The notes beneath the pieces are model-generated. The model searched no databases and was not told where the DNA came from. It saw only the letters and a list, made by a program, of their open reading frames with translations. Of a stretch of 48,193 bases of DNA, positions 9,673-18,711 are shown piece after piece (the first letter of the stretch is position 1; the number at the start of each line of letters is the position of its first letter). The translations under genes were made by a program, and so were the position numbers. The DNA is from Pseudomonas fontis (GTDB lineage: Bacteria > Pseudomonadota > Gammaproteobacteria > Pseudomonadales > Pseudomonadaceae), in contig NZ_JAMDGY010000003.1 in assembly GCF_028656955.1 (NCBI RefSeq), positions 1-48,193 on the forward strand, read 5' to 3'.

Positions 9673-10632
9673 ATGACACTGCACCCCGACATTGGCGCAT
9701 TTATCGATCTGGCCGAAGAGAGCCAGTTGCGCAAGCAACCGTTTTTTCATGAGATGGCTCCAGAGCAGGCACGCGAGGCGTTCGAACAGACCACGCGGCA
9801 ATTGCAGTGGTCGGCACCCGCGAACCTGCACGTCGAGGCATTGGCTGCGCCGGCCCGAGACGGTGCCCGGATCCCCTTGCGCCTGTACCGGCCACAGCAG
9901 CGTGCTGCCGGCTTGAGCGGCCTGATTGTGTACTTCCATGGTGGCGGCTATGTGGTTGGTAGCCTGGACTCGCACGACGGTGTCTGCCGCGAGTTCTGCC
10001 AGCGCAGCGGCTACCCGGTGTTGTCGGTCGGCTACCGGCTGGCGCCGCAGCACAAGTTTCCGATGGCGTTGCACGATTGCAGCGACAGCCTGGCTTGGCT
10101 GAAGGCACAAGGTGCCGCGCTTGGCTTTGATCTGGAGCGTGTTGCATTGGTGGGTGACAGTGTTGGCGCGAGCCTGGCCACCGTGTTGTCGATCGAAGCG
10201 GCGCAGGCCGGTGACCAGGCGTTGATCACCCCCAAGGTTCAGCTGCTGTGCTATCCGATGACTGACGCTTCGCAGCGCAGCGCTTCGATGGAACTGTTTG
10301 CTGAAGGGTACTTTCTGGAAAGCGACACGCTGGAGTGGTTCTACACGCACTACGCACGCACGACCGAAGATCGCCTGGACTGGCGTTTCTCGCCATTGTT
10401 GGCCGATGAGGTGAAAGGGGCTGCCCCTGCGGTGGTCGTTGTTGCCGGGTTTGATCCGTTGCTGGACGAAGGCCTGGCTTATGCCAGGAAGCTGCGTGAG
10501 GAGGGTGTGGCCGTCGAGCTGATCGAGTATGCCGACCTGACCCATGACCTGCTGCGCCTGCGCACGGTGGTGCCGGAGATCGAGCAGGTGCACCAGGCGC
10601 TGGCTGAGGTTGTGCAGCGTTATCTGGGGTAG
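9673..10632 (+). CDS. Alpha/beta-hydrolase (hormone-sensitive-lipase-type esterase) of the pyoverdine locus
   Basis: This 319-residue protein has the alpha/beta-hydrolase signature of the bacterial hormone-sensitive lipase family: oxyanion motif HGGG at residues 89-92, nucleophile Ser163 in GDSVGAS, and likely Asp261 and His291 completing the triad. It has no signal peptide, so it should be cytoplasmic. The ATG at 9673 has an AGGA motif 8 bases upstream. It lies 63 bases after the NRPS stop on the same strand and ends at a strong terminator, so it is probably co-transcribed with the synthetase. From memory, a similar esterase gene occupies this position in other P. putida-group pyoverdine loci. 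Its substrate is unknown; release, editing or tailoring of a peptide intermediate is possible but unproven. Confidence 0.88.
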   Translation: MTLHPDIGAFIDLAEESQLRKQPFFHEMAPEQAREAFEQTTRQLQWSAPANLHVEALAAPARDGARIPLRLYRPQQRAAGLSGLIVYFHGGGYVVGSLDSHDGVCREFCQRSGYPVLSVGYRLAPQHKFPMALHDCSDSLAWLKAQGAALGFDLERVALVGDSVGASLATVLSIEAAQAGDQALITPKVQLLCYPMTDASQRSASMELFAEGYFLESDTLEWFYTHYARTTEDRLDWRFSPLLADEVKGAAPAVVVVAGFDPLLDEGLAYARKLREEGVAVELIEYADLTHDLLRLRTVVPEIEQVHQALAEVVQRYLG

Positions 10633-10647
10633 CGCCAGGGCAATACG

Positions 10648-10684
10648 AAAAAGCCCGAGGCATTGAATGCCTCGGGCTTTTTTT
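10648..10684 (+). terminator. Strong bidirectional intrinsic terminator
   Basis: AAAAAGCCCGAGGCAT, a short loop, then ATGCCTCGGGCTTTTTTT: a long GC stem flanked by an A-run and a T-run. It ends the NRPS-esterase transcript and, read on the other strand, could also stop the converging fpvA transcript. Confidence 0.92.
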
Positions 10685-10713
10685 GTCTTGTGAGCGGGGG
10701 GGCCGCTGTGCGA

Positions 10714-10793
10714 CCCATCGCCGGCAAGGCCGGCTCCCACAAAGGTGATGATGCACCCTTTACATTGTGGGAGCCGGCCTTGCCGGCGATGGG
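10714..10793. repeat. Inverted REP pair
   Basis: Two perfect 28-bp inverted copies (10714-10741 and 10766-10793) of a sequence containing GCCGGCAAGGCCGGCTCCCACA, separated by 24 bases. This is the usual P. putida-type repetitive extragenic palindrome in a doublet. It lies between the convergent esterase and fpvA genes, a typical position. Confidence 0.88.
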
Positions 10794-10817
10794 CTGCACT
10801 AGCAGCCCCAACAGCCT

Positions 10818-13307
10818 TTAGAACGTACCGCGCAGGGTCACCATGTAGTTGCGTGGTTCACCGTACCAGTTGCCGCGAACGCTACTGCCAATGGTCTGGT
10901 AGTAGTTCTTGTCGAACAGGTTGTTGGCGTTGAGTGCAGCTGTCCAGTGGTCGTCGATCTTGTACTCGACCAGACCGTTCCACACCGCATAGCCAGCCTG
11001 GATATAGGTGTACGGCGAGTTGGCCGGGCTCAGCGAACCATCGCCCAGACGGGTCTGCACGTTACCGGTCACGGAGTTGCGGCTCTGGATGTTGGCGCCT
11101 ACACCGACTTTCCAGCGGTCCAGGTCACCCTGCAACTGATAGGTGGTGAAGAACTTGAACAGGTGCTTGGGCGTCTGGCTGCTCAGCGGCAGGCCGTCTT
11201 TGGTCGGGTCACCGGCTTTACGCTGTTCGTTGATGTTGTAGGTATAGCCCGCCGACATCTGCCAGCCCGGGGTCAGCTCACCGCTGATTTCAGTGTCCCA
11301 GCCGCGGCTGACGATTTCGCCGCCAGCGGTGTAGCAGCAGTTGTTGGTGGCGGTGTCTGCACTTTCGACCAGCACCGCTTCGTTCTCGCGCTTGGTGTAG
11401 TACACGGCGCTGGAGAAGTTCAGGCGACCGTCATAGAAGTCGCTCTTGACCCCGAACTCGTAGGTCTTGCCTTCCATCGGCTTGAGTTGGGTTTCGCCGA
11501 AGCTGAGGTAGTTGGTCTGCGGTTTGTAGATTTGCGCATAACTGGTGTACAGCGACCAGTTCTTGTCCAACTCGTAGATCAGGCCACCGTAGGGGGTGAC
11601 GACCCCACTGGTCTTGCCGCCCAGGCCGAAGGTCGAGCCGAAGGCCGGTACCACGCTGACCTGCTCATCTTCGTAGTCGTTGTAACGGGCACCCACGATC
11701 AGCTTGAGCGGGTCAGCCAACTGCGCCTTGAGGGTGATGTAGCCACCGGTTTTCTTGGTGTCCCAGACTGGATACTCGTAGTACAGCGCGGGCTTGACCG
11801 GCTTGGGCATCGGGCCGATGTCGTCGCCGAACACATTCACCGGGGTACGTGGCGAGTTGAGGCTGTGGTCGGCGTAGTACTTGTGGATGTTCTCGTGGTC
11901 GGCGCCCACCAGCAATTCGTGCTGGCGGCCAAAGGCCTCGAAGGTACCGTGCAGGTTGGCACTGATCAGGTTCTGGACGTTCTCGAACTCACGCAGGGTG
12001 CGCGTGAAGTTGGTCCCGGTGCCGGTGTCGGGGTTAAGTGCACCCGTTACCTGGCCCAGGTCGTGGTGGGTGTCGTACTTGCTGAAGGTATAGCTGGCAT
12101 CGGTGGTCCAGTTTTCGTTCAAGGCGTGTTCGACCTTGGCGAAACCTTCGATCTTCTCCGAATTGGCGCTCGACCAGTCGGCCGCCAGTGACTTGTCACG
12201 GGACAGGCCCAGGTCAGCACCGGTGCTGTAGCGTTGCAGGCCGTTGTCCCAGTAGCCGTCGATGTCGCGTTTTTCGTAGCTGCCGCCCACGGTCACCAGG
12301 GTGTCGGGGGTGACGTCGGCTTCGACTACGCCAAACCAGGATTGTTTGTCGCTGTTGGGGCCATCGTAAAAGTAGTCGCGGTTCTCGTAGGCAGCGGCGA
12401 AGCGCCCACGTAGCTTGCCGTCAAACCCCATTGGGCCGGTGACGTCCACTTCCTGGCGGTAGTTGTTCCAGCTGCCCGCCGAGGTGGCGAGCTTGACCTG
12501 GTTATGGTCCAGGGCACGCTTGCGCACCAGGTTGACCGTGCCGCCAGGTTCGCCGGTGCCGGAGTTCAGGCCGTCAGCGCCACGCAGGATCTCGACGTGG
12601 TCGTACTGGATCATGTCCGGCAGCGACTGGTAAGACTCTTCCCGCATGTTCGGCGGGCCACCATCGGTGGTCACGTTGGTGATCTTGAAACCGCGCGAGT
12701 AGATCTCGACATCGTTGTCGTTACCACCGACCAGGGTGATCCCGGTCGCCTGGTTCAGCACCTGGGTGACGCTGTGCAGGCCCTGGTCTTCGATGCGCTG
12801 TGAGCTGACTACCGAAACGCTCTGGGAAATATCGCGCAGCGCTTGCGGGGTCTTGCCACCGACCGAGACGGCGCCAGTGGTGTACGAGCCGGTGTTCTCG
12901 GTTTGCAGGCCCAATTGGGTGGCAGTGACCGAGGTGGAGTCCAAATTGATTTGGCTGCCAGTGGTGTTCAACGGGTTGATCAGGGTGACGTTGTTGCCTT
13001 CGACCCGGTAGGTGATCCCGGTGCCCTGAACCAGGCGACGCAAGGCTTCGACGCTGTCGATTTCGCCCTTGATGGCCTGGGTCTTGAAATTACGCACGGT
13101 ATCCGGGCTGTAAAGAATCTGCAGGTTGGATTGCTGACCGAGTTCCTGCAGAGCGCTGGCCAGCGGCTGCGCCGGGATGTCCAGATTGACGACTTCTGCC
13201 TGCGCTTGCGCGCATCCCAAGGCGAAGGCAATGCCCAGGGCCAGCAAGGTGCGTTGTCTAGGTTTGGCGGTGTGGTGGGCCCCGGATACACGTACGTTAT
13301 TGACCAT
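10818..13307 (-). CDS. fpvA: TonB-dependent ferripyoverdine receptor FpvA
   Basis: This 829-residue outer-membrane receptor imports ferripyoverdine using TonB energy. A signal peptide ends around residue 37 (AQAQA). A secretin/TonB N-terminal (STN) signalling domain follows (about 38-115: VNLDIPAQPLASALQELGQQ), the type that contacts an anti-sigma factor such as FpvR. The plug contains GKTPQALRDISQSVSVV, and the C-terminal beta-barrel ends in aromatic Phe (VTLRGTF), as expected for BAM recognition. It lies downstream of pvdE on the same strand and converges on the NRPS/esterase unit. A Fur-like palindrome lies 34-48 bases upstream of its start codon. The start ATG has only a weak ribosome binding site. 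Function is assigned from the STN architecture and the pvd context; the exact pyoverdine type bound cannot be read. Confidence 0.95.
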   Translation of the reverse strand: MVNNVRVSGAHHTAKPRQRTLLALGIAFALGCAQAQAEVVNLDIPAQPLASALQELGQQSNLQILYSPDTVRNFKTQAIKGEIDSVEALRRLVQGTGITYRVEGNNVTLINPLNTTGSQINLDSTSVTATQLGLQTENTGSYTTGAVSVGGKTPQALRDISQSVSVVSSQRIEDQGLHSVTQVLNQATGITLVGGNDNDVEIYSRGFKITNVTTDGGPPNMREESYQSLPDMIQYDHVEILRGADGLNSGTGEPGGTVNLVRKRALDHNQVKLATSAGSWNNYRQEVDVTGPMGFDGKLRGRFAAAYENRDYFYDGPNSDKQSWFGVVEADVTPDTLVTVGGSYEKRDIDGYWDNGLQRYSTGADLGLSRDKSLAADWSSANSEKIEGFAKVEHALNENWTTDASYTFSKYDTHHDLGQVTGALNPDTGTGTNFTRTLREFENVQNLISANLHGTFEAFGRQHELLVGADHENIHKYYADHSLNSPRTPVNVFGDDIGPMPKPVKPALYYEYPVWDTKKTGGYITLKAQLADPLKLIVGARYNDYEDEQVSVVPAFGSTFGLGGKTSGVVTPYGGLIYELDKNWSLYTSYAQIYKPQTNYLSFGETQLKPMEGKTYEFGVKSDFYDGRLNFSSAVYYTKRENEAVLVESADTATNNCCYTAGGEIVSRGWDTEISGELTPGWQMSAGYTYNINEQRKAGDPTKDGLPLSSQTPKHLFKFFTTYQLQGDLDRWKVGVGANIQSRNSVTGNVQTRLGDGSLSPANSPYTYIQAGYAVWNGLVEYKIDDHWTAALNANNLFDKNYYQTIGSSVRGNWYGEPRNYMVTLRGTF

Positions 13308-13340
13308 TACTACTACCCGTTAAGTGTGTGCTGTCGTAAT

Positions 13341-13355
13341 TGAGAATTGTTCTGA
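13341..13355 (-). promoter_or_regulatory. Candidate Fur box upstream of fpvA
   Basis: The plus strand reads TGAGAATTGTTCTGA, a 15-bp imperfect palindrome resembling the 7-1-7 Fur consensus TGATAATNATTATCA (10 of 14 defined positions). It sits in the AT-rich stretch just before fpvA, where iron repression is expected. The assignment rests on sequence similarity only. Confidence 0.45.
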
Positions 13356-13366
13356 TTGTTAAGACG

Positions 13367-13410
13367 CACGCCCCGCGCAAAACCGGATAACTTTTTTTGT
13401 GCGGGGCGTG
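13367..13410 (-). other. Long inverted repeat between pvdE and fpvA
   Basis: CACGCCCCGC (13367-13376) pairs with GCGGGGCGTG (13401-13410), and pairing can extend to about 16 bp with one G-U pair and an A/T-rich inner stem. It begins 8 bases beyond the pvdE stop codon. It could be a weak terminator or RNA-stability element separating pvdE from fpvA; the T-run lies inside the stem rather than after it, so termination is uncertain. Confidence 0.55.
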
Positions 13411-13417
13411 AAATGGA

Positions 13418-15067
13418 TCAGGCGAGCGCGCGGTCGCTGATCACTCGGCCGGCTTCCATGCGTACCAACTGGTCGGCCAGATCGAAGTAGCGATCGTCGT
13501 GGGAGATGACAATGATGGTTTTGCCCAGGCGTTTGAGGTCGGGCAACAGCTCGGTGTAGAAGATCCGGCGGAAGGTCGGGTCCTGGTCTGCGGCCCATTC
13601 GTCGAACACCAGCACCGGGCGTTTCTCCAGCCAGGCATTGACCAGGGCCAGCCGTTTGCGTTGGCCGGTGGACAGGTCGGTGGTGGTGAAGTTGCCGTCC
13701 TTGACGCTGACCTTGTGGGCGATCTCCAGGCGCTCGAGGTACTGGTTGGCATCCTCGGGTATCTGCTGGTCGCCCTGCACGACATCGTCAAACAGGTAGT
13801 AGTCGGCAAAGATGGTGGTGAATGACTGGCGATAATCATCGCGATTGAGTGCCGTGATTGGCTCGCCGTTGAGCAGGATCTCGCCTTCCTGGGGTGGGTA
13901 CAGGCCCAGTAGCAGCTTGATCAGCGTGGTCTTGCCGCAGCCGTTCTCACCGACGATGAAGGTGATGTCGCCCTGTTCGATGCGCAGGTTGACCGGCCCC
14001 AGGCGGAACGGCGGCTTGTCATCCACCGAGGGGAAGCTGTAGGCCACGTTACGCAGTTCCAGGTGCTGTACCGGCTCCGGGTCGCGGCCATTGTCGCTGA
14101 GCAACAGGTGGGGTTCGGGGGAGGAGAACCGCTCGGAAAGCTCGGCGATACGGCGGAAGGCGATCTGTGCCCGGCTGACGATAGGCAGGGTGCCGACCAG
14201 ATGCTCCAGCGGGCCCTTCATGTACAGCAGCACCAGCACGAAACCGCTCATTACCGTTTTGTCGGCACTCGGCCACAGCGACTGCAGGGTCAAGGCCAAG
14301 CCGATGACCACGAAGAACAGCATCGAACCAAAGGTCTTGGCCATCACGAAAATATTGATCGAGCGAATCTGCGTGTTGCAGATCTGCTCGGCGGTTTTTT
14401 CGATGCGGTCGGCAAACATGCGCTGGCGGCGCGGGCGATGAATGCGCAGCTCCTTGGCACCCTCGGCAATGGCGTTGTAGTGCTTTTGCAGTTCGTCCTC
14501 TGCGTCACGTGCAGCGAAGAAGCCCTTGATCCCGCGTGCCCGTGCCATGTACTGGACGGCGGTCCCCACCGCGATGGCCAGCAGCATGATCAGGAACATC
14601 GGCCAGGACAACACCGCCAGGTAACCCAGGCAGCCGAGGGTCACGGTGAGCGAGATGGCCAGGGGCGCAAAGGCAAAGGCGAAGTCACTGATGGTATCGA
14701 CGTCGTGGGTCAGCACCGGGATCAGGCGATGGCTGCGGTAACGTTCGATCTGCTCGATGGGTGCCGACAGCACTTTCTCGCCCAGTTCCTTGCGCAGCTT
14801 GGCAATGATGTGCTGGCCCACATAGTTGGTGCCGATATCGGAGCAGATCGAACTGAGCAGCGCCAGCAGGCACAGCCCGGCGAAGGCGCCGACAACGGCT
14901 TGGGTCAAGCCGCTTTCGGCGTGCAGGGCATTGTTGGTGATGGCCAGCAGTGCGGTGACACTAAGGCCGCCGACCATGCCGAGCAGCACCGATACCGCGA
15001 CAATCGGCCAGAAAGGTTTGAGCAGGGCGAACAGCTCGCTAAGCGCCCCGCGAGGTTGCTTGGTCAT
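13418..15067 (-). CDS. pvdE: Pyoverdine precursor ABC exporter PvdE
   Basis: A 549-residue fused membrane-ATPase ABC exporter of the cyclic-peptide/siderophore type. The N-terminal half has several hydrophobic helices; the C-terminal ATPase has Walker A GENGCGKTT (about residue 370), signature LSTGQRKRL (about 465) and Walker B VLVFDEWAADQD (about 482). PvdE is known to move the acylated ferribactin precursor from cytoplasm to periplasm. The ATG at 15067 is preceded by AGGGAA at good spacing and lies 13 bases after the pvdA stop. The two genes therefore form one unit, transcribed from the iron-starvation box upstream of pvdA. A longer in-frame extension lies within pvdA and is not used here. 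Confidence 0.95.
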   Translation of the reverse strand: MTKQPRGALSELFALLKPFWPIVAVSVLLGMVGGLSVTALLAITNNALHAESGLTQAVVGAFAGLCLLALLSSICSDIGTNYVGQHIIAKLRKELGEKVLSAPIEQIERYRSHRLIPVLTHDVDTISDFAFAFAPLAISLTVTLGCLGYLAVLSWPMFLIMLLAIAVGTAVQYMARARGIKGFFAARDAEDELQKHYNAIAEGAKELRIHRPRRQRMFADRIEKTAEQICNTQIRSINIFVMAKTFGSMLFFVVIGLALTLQSLWPSADKTVMSGFVLVLLYMKGPLEHLVGTLPIVSRAQIAFRRIAELSERFSSPEPHLLLSDNGRDPEPVQHLELRNVAYSFPSVDDKPPFRLGPVNLRIEQGDITFIVGENGCGKTTLIKLLLGLYPPQEGEILLNGEPITALNRDDYRQSFTTIFADYYLFDDVVQGDQQIPEDANQYLERLEIAHKVSVKDGNFTTTDLSTGQRKRLALVNAWLEKRPVLVFDEWAADQDPTFRRIFYTELLPDLKRLGKTIIVISHDDRYFDLADQLVRMEAGRVISDRALA

Positions 15068-15080
15068 TGGAGTTCCCTGC

Positions 15081-16415
15081 TCAGGCACTGGTAAGGGCGA
15101 CAGCATCGCGTGTGCCGGCCTTGGCGCGAGCCAGGCTCTGGTACAGCGATTGGCCGATTTCGGCGGCACGTGCCGGGAGCACTGACAACAGGGTGTCGCT
15201 CAGGCCGTGGGACGCTTCGCAGAAACCTTGCAGGTAGACCGCCGCTTGCAGCTCGGGGCTGGCCAGCGCGCGGTAGTTGCGGTCGACCACGTAGTCCTGC
15301 AGGTGCTGTTGCAGTGGTGCCAGCAGTTCACGGTGTGAACGGCGCTCGTACCCGGTAGCGAGGATGACCGCATCGTAGCGGTGGGTCTGCTGCTGGTCGG
15401 TGGCCAGGTCGCGCAGGGTCAGCTCGATGCCTTCGGGCGTGGCGACAGCGGCTTCGATCTGACGGCGGCAGAGCACGGCGTGACGGAACTGGTGGGAGAC
15501 TTTCTGGCGATACAGAATGCCGTAGATGCGCTCGAGCAGGTCGATGTCCACCACTGAATAGTTGGTGTTGTGGTACTCCTCGATCAGCTTGGCGCGCTCG
15601 CCCTGCGGCTGGTTGAATACCAGGTCGGTGTAGTCGGGGGCGAAGACTTCGTTGACGAACGGGCTGTCGTCGGCCGGCTTGAGCGCAGAGGCGCGCAGGA
15701 TCATGTCGACCTTGACCGATGGGTAGCTGTCATTGAGGTCAATGAAGGCTTCGGCAGCACTTTGCCCGGAACCGACGATGGCCACGCGCATTGGCTCACC
15801 CTTGGCGCACGGCAGCTGTTCCAGGCTGGCCAGGTATTGGGAGTGGTGGAATACCCGGGCATCAGCCTTGAAGGGGGCGAACACCTGGGGGATCTTCGGT
15901 GTGCCACCGCTACCGACCACGACGGAACGTGCCCGGCGGGTGTGCTCGTTGCCTTGGGTATCGCGTGAAATCACGCGCAGGTGCTCGATACGGCCGTTGT
16001 GCAACTCCGGCTCGATGCGCAGGACCTCCTCACCGTAGGCCGCCTGGGTCGCGAAATGATCGGCGGCCCAGCGCAGGTAGTCGTTGTACTCCAGGCGGCA
16101 CGGGTAGAAAGTGCCGAGGTTGATGAAGTCGACCAGGCGCTTGTTCTGGTGCAGGTAGTTGACGAAGCTGTAGGGGCTGGTGGGATTGCGCAGCGATACC
16201 AGGTCCTTGAGGAAGGAAATCTGCAACTCGCTCTGGGTGGCCAGGGTGTTGCCGTGCCAGCGATAGTCGCTCTGCTTGTCAATGAACAGGGCGTCGAGGG
16301 CGTGGCCGTTGGTTTCAGCGAGCTCTTCCAGGGCAATGGCCAGGGCCAGGTTGGAAGGGCCGAAGCCGACGCCGATCAGGTCGTGGATTTTTTCGGAGGA
16401 ATGGGACTGGCTCAT
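15081..16415 (-). CDS. pvdA: L-ornithine N5-monooxygenase PvdA
   Basis: This 444-residue flavoprotein hydroxylates the side-chain nitrogen of ornithine using FAD, NADPH and O2, giving the hydroxamate precursor of pyoverdine. Visible features are the FAD motif GVGFGPSN near residue 20, the N-hydroxylase sequence WHGNTLATQSELQISFLKD, an NADPH motif GSGQSA near 215 and the C-terminal ATGYERR near 350. The ATG at 16415 (MSQSHSSEKI) is chosen because AAGGAA lies 8 bases upstream; an in-frame upstream ATG gives a 23-residue extension without homology. A perfect PvdS box lies 77-100 bases upstream. In PAO1, from memory, pvdF sits between pvdE and pvdO and pvdA lies elsewhere in the locus; here pvdA fills that slot. 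Confidence 0.97.
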   Translation of the reverse strand: MSQSHSSEKIHDLIGVGFGPSNLALAIALEELAETNGHALDALFIDKQSDYRWHGNTLATQSELQISFLKDLVSLRNPTSPYSFVNYLHQNKRLVDFINLGTFYPCRLEYNDYLRWAADHFATQAAYGEEVLRIEPELHNGRIEHLRVISRDTQGNEHTRRARSVVVGSGGTPKIPQVFAPFKADARVFHHSQYLASLEQLPCAKGEPMRVAIVGSGQSAAEAFIDLNDSYPSVKVDMILRASALKPADDSPFVNEVFAPDYTDLVFNQPQGERAKLIEEYHNTNYSVVDIDLLERIYGILYRQKVSHQFRHAVLCRRQIEAAVATPEGIELTLRDLATDQQQTHRYDAVILATGYERRSHRELLAPLQQHLQDYVVDRNYRALASPELQAAVYLQGFCEASHGLSDTLLSVLPARAAEIGQSLYQSLARAKAGTRDAVALTSA

Positions 16416-16491
16416 GGTATCGGTTCCTTGGATGGTCGAGAGGGGGCACCCTTTAAAGGCACCCCGGATCCTGCGCAAGTACACCGATAGA

Positions 16492-16515
16492 ACGAGCCGT
16501 CAGGCCGAGAATTTA
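16492..16515 (-). promoter_or_regulatory. PvdS iron-starvation box, pvdA-pvdE promoter
   Basis: On the minus strand the sequence reads TAAAT, 16 bases, CGT: an exact match to the -35/-10 pattern recognised by the ECF sigma factor PvdS. It overlaps no gene, lying between pvdO and pvdA, and points at pvdA. Confidence 0.9.
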
Positions 16516-16529
16516 CCGATTTTGTTGGC

Positions 16530-17396
16530 TCAGAGCTCCCGTGCTACACGAAAGCCGATCCAGTCGCCACGGTTGTCCGGCAGGCTGGTGTTGCGGTTGC
16601 CCGAGCGGGAAAAGATCGGTGCTTCGCCCCAGTCGTTGCCGCGGATCTGCACGGTTTTGCAGTTGCCGGTCATCCAGGCGCTGCCATCGCTTGGCGCGCC
16701 TTGGTAACTTTCGTTCCAGCAATCGGCGACCCACTCGTAGACGTTGCCGTGCATGTCATAGACGCCAAAGGCGTTGGCCGGGAAGCTGCCGACCGGGGCG
16801 CTGTAGCTGAAACCGTCCTTGGGCCCATAGACGTTGGCATGCTGGCTGATTTCATATTCGGCGTTCGGGTCGAGCGGGAACGGGAAGGGGCCAGTGCTGC
16901 CGGCACGGGCGCCATACTCACGCTCGGCCTCGCTGAGCATGCGGTAATGGTTGCCGGTCTTCTTCGACAGCCAGGCGGCATAGTCCTGCACATCGTGATA
17001 GCTCATGCACACCGCAGGCTGCTTTGGGCCTTGCTTGTAGCGTGGCTTGCTGGCCTTGCATTCGCGGCCGGGGCGGGTGTCGCCGTCAGCAATGCGCGTG
17101 CCGGACTCGCGCAGGTAGGCATCCCATTCCCCGGCGGTTACCTGGAAGCGGCTAATGGCGAAGGGTTTGGCAAAGGTCACTGGGTGCAGTGGGCCCTCAT
17201 CAGGCTGGCGTCCGACTTCGTCGTCGGGGGTGCCCATCATGAACGAACCGGCAGGCAGCACGACCATTTCCGGGCAGGCTGCCTTGCAGTCCTTGAATAC
17301 GCTGCCGGGTTTGTCCTGGGTACTGGCCGCCTGGGCCGACAGGCTGAAGCCAGCGAGCAGTGCGGCGAGGCTGAGGTGATGCAGGATATGCGTCAT
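16530..17396 (-). CDS. pvdO: Pyoverdine maturation protein PvdO (FGE-sulfatase fold)
   Basis: A 288-residue periplasmic protein with a Sec signal peptide (cleavage near AQA-AST, about residue 24) and a formylglycine-generating-enzyme/SUMF1-like domain: PAGSFMMGTPDDE near residue 50, FQVTAGEWDAYL, and the C-terminal MHGNVYEWVADCW and RGNDWGE signatures, ending GFRVAREL. Work on fluorescent pseudomonads assigns PvdO the oxidation of dihydropyoverdine to the final fluorophore. Several cysteines are present (KAACPE, VCMSY, DCWNE, GNCK). It lies 14 bases after the pvdN stop and is the last gene of the pvdM-pvdN-pvdO unit; the pvdA promoter lies just beyond it. Confidence 0.94.
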   Translation of the reverse strand: MTHILHHLSLAALLAGFSLSAQAASTQDKPGSVFKDCKAACPEMVVLPAGSFMMGTPDDEVGRQPDEGPLHPVTFAKPFAISRFQVTAGEWDAYLRESGTRIADGDTRPGRECKASKPRYKQGPKQPAVCMSYHDVQDYAAWLSKKTGNHYRMLSEAEREYGARAGSTGPFPFPLDPNAEYEISQHANVYGPKDGFSYSAPVGSFPANAFGVYDMHGNVYEWVADCWNESYQGAPSDGSAWMTGNCKTVQIRGNDWGEAPIFSRSGNRNTSLPDNRGDWIGFRVAREL

Positions 17397-17410
17397 AGCG
17401 GGGCCTTTTT

Positions 17411-18694
17411 TCAGAGTTTCTTGATCAGCAGGGCCATGGCCCGGTCGATTTCCTGTTCGTTGTTGAGCAGGCTCGGTGCGAAGCGGATGACCGGGCCGGC
17501 ATCGCGCGCCACGGCGTCGACCATCACGCGGTTTTCTATGAGATAGGCGGCAATGGCATCCGGGTCGCGGTCCTTGATCCGGAAAAAGGTGAAGCCGGCC
17601 GAGTGTTCAGCGCTGCGCGGGGTCACCAACTGGATCGCATTGTGCTCGGTGAGACGTTGCTTGAGCGCGTCGTTGAGCTGGTGGATGCGTGCCTGAACGT
17701 CCGCTTTGCCCAACTGCAGGTGCAACTCGAAGGCCTTGCCCGTCGCCCAGCGGTGTTCGAAGGCGTGATAGCCACCGGGGGTCATGATGGTGGCGAAGTC
17801 TTCTTCCTGGGAGAAGGTGGCGAAGGTCGGTGTCAGGTGCTGCATCTTTTCGGAGGCTGCGCAGATGATCCCGGTACCCCGCGGGCCGAACATCCACTTA
17901 TGTGTGCCGGCAATGAAGTAGTCGCATTTGAAGTCGGCAAACGACTGGTTCTCGACACCGAAGCCGTGAACGCCATCCACGACATAGATGATCCGTTCCT
18001 GCTCGCTGCGGTTGCGGTTGTGCTGGCGTACCAGCTCGCCGATTTCGCCGACCGGCAGTTTCACACCACTGCCCGAATGCACCCAGGTCATGCCCAGCAC
18101 GCGGGTGTTGGGGCGGATGTTCTGGTCGATCGTGCTGAGCACTTGGTCGGTGGATACCTCCCAGGGGTTCTTGAACAGGCGCAGCTTGCGCACCTGCGTG
18201 CCCTGGCGCTGCTCGCGAAATGCCAGGCACTTGTTGGTCGAATAGTGCTCGTGCTCAGTGGTGAGGATTTCCTGGTTGGCACCGACCTGAAGGCCGCCAT
18301 AGATCATGCCCAGGCCTTCAGTGGTACTGCCAGTCAGGGCTATTTGGCGTGGCTTGACCTCCAGGTAGCGGCCAGCCCACTCGCGTACTTCACCTTCGCG
18401 TTTCCACTCGTACTGGCTTTCCCAGTCCATGAGGCTGGCCGGGTTGCGGTCAAGTTCGGCACGGTAGTAGTCGATGGCGTCCTGCACGGGGCGCGGATGA
18501 GCCGTGACCAGAAAGTTGGCGAAGTGGGCAATGTTCGGGTCCAGCGGGAACAACTGACGCAGGTTCTGCCATTTGTTTGCGCCACTCAGGGCCGCCGGGG
18601 TGGCGGCGTGAGCCTGGGCGATCATCTGGCTGGCCAGGGGCAGGCCTGCGGCGAGAATCCCGGCCTGTTTGAGAAACGTACGGCGATCAGTCAT
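17411..18694 (-). CDS. pvdN: Periplasmic PLP-dependent enzyme PvdN
   Basis: This 427-residue protein belongs to the class V aminotransferase/cysteine desulfurase fold. Lys266 in GTHKWMFGPRGTG is the likely pyridoxal-phosphate lysine. The N terminus DRRTFLKQAG followed by a hydrophobic stretch is a twin-arginine signal, fitting export of the folded, cofactor-loaded enzyme. PvdN is known to convert the pyoverdine glutamate side chain to succinamide in the periplasm. The start at 18694 is chosen because it places the Tat motif at the N terminus; it lies 17 bases after the pvdM stop. An upstream in-frame start would add 23 residues without features. Confidence 0.95.
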   Translation of the reverse strand: MTDRRTFLKQAGILAAGLPLASQMIAQAHAATPAALSGANKWQNLRQLFPLDPNIAHFANFLVTAHPRPVQDAIDYYRAELDRNPASLMDWESQYEWKREGEVREWAGRYLEVKPRQIALTGSTTEGLGMIYGGLQVGANQEILTTEHEHYSTNKCLAFREQRQGTQVRKLRLFKNPWEVSTDQVLSTIDQNIRPNTRVLGMTWVHSGSGVKLPVGEIGELVRQHNRNRSEQERIIYVVDGVHGFGVENQSFADFKCDYFIAGTHKWMFGPRGTGIICAASEKMQHLTPTFATFSQEEDFATIMTPGGYHAFEHRWATGKAFELHLQLGKADVQARIHQLNDALKQRLTEHNAIQLVTPRSAEHSAGFTFFRIKDRDPDAIAAYLIENRVMVDAVARDAGPVIRFAPSLLNNEQEIDRAMALLIKKL

Positions 18695-18711
18695 ATCAGG
18701 GCTCGGTCTGC

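Noticed and set aside
10947..12191. 414-residue plus-strand frame inside fpvA
   Set aside because: Shadow of fpvA; no recognisable domain, and the receptor frame is certain.
13368..13391. Possible PvdS box before fpvA (GTTAT-N16-CGT)
   Set aside because: Spacing fits but the -35 part matches only 2 of 5 bases and lies inside a hairpin.
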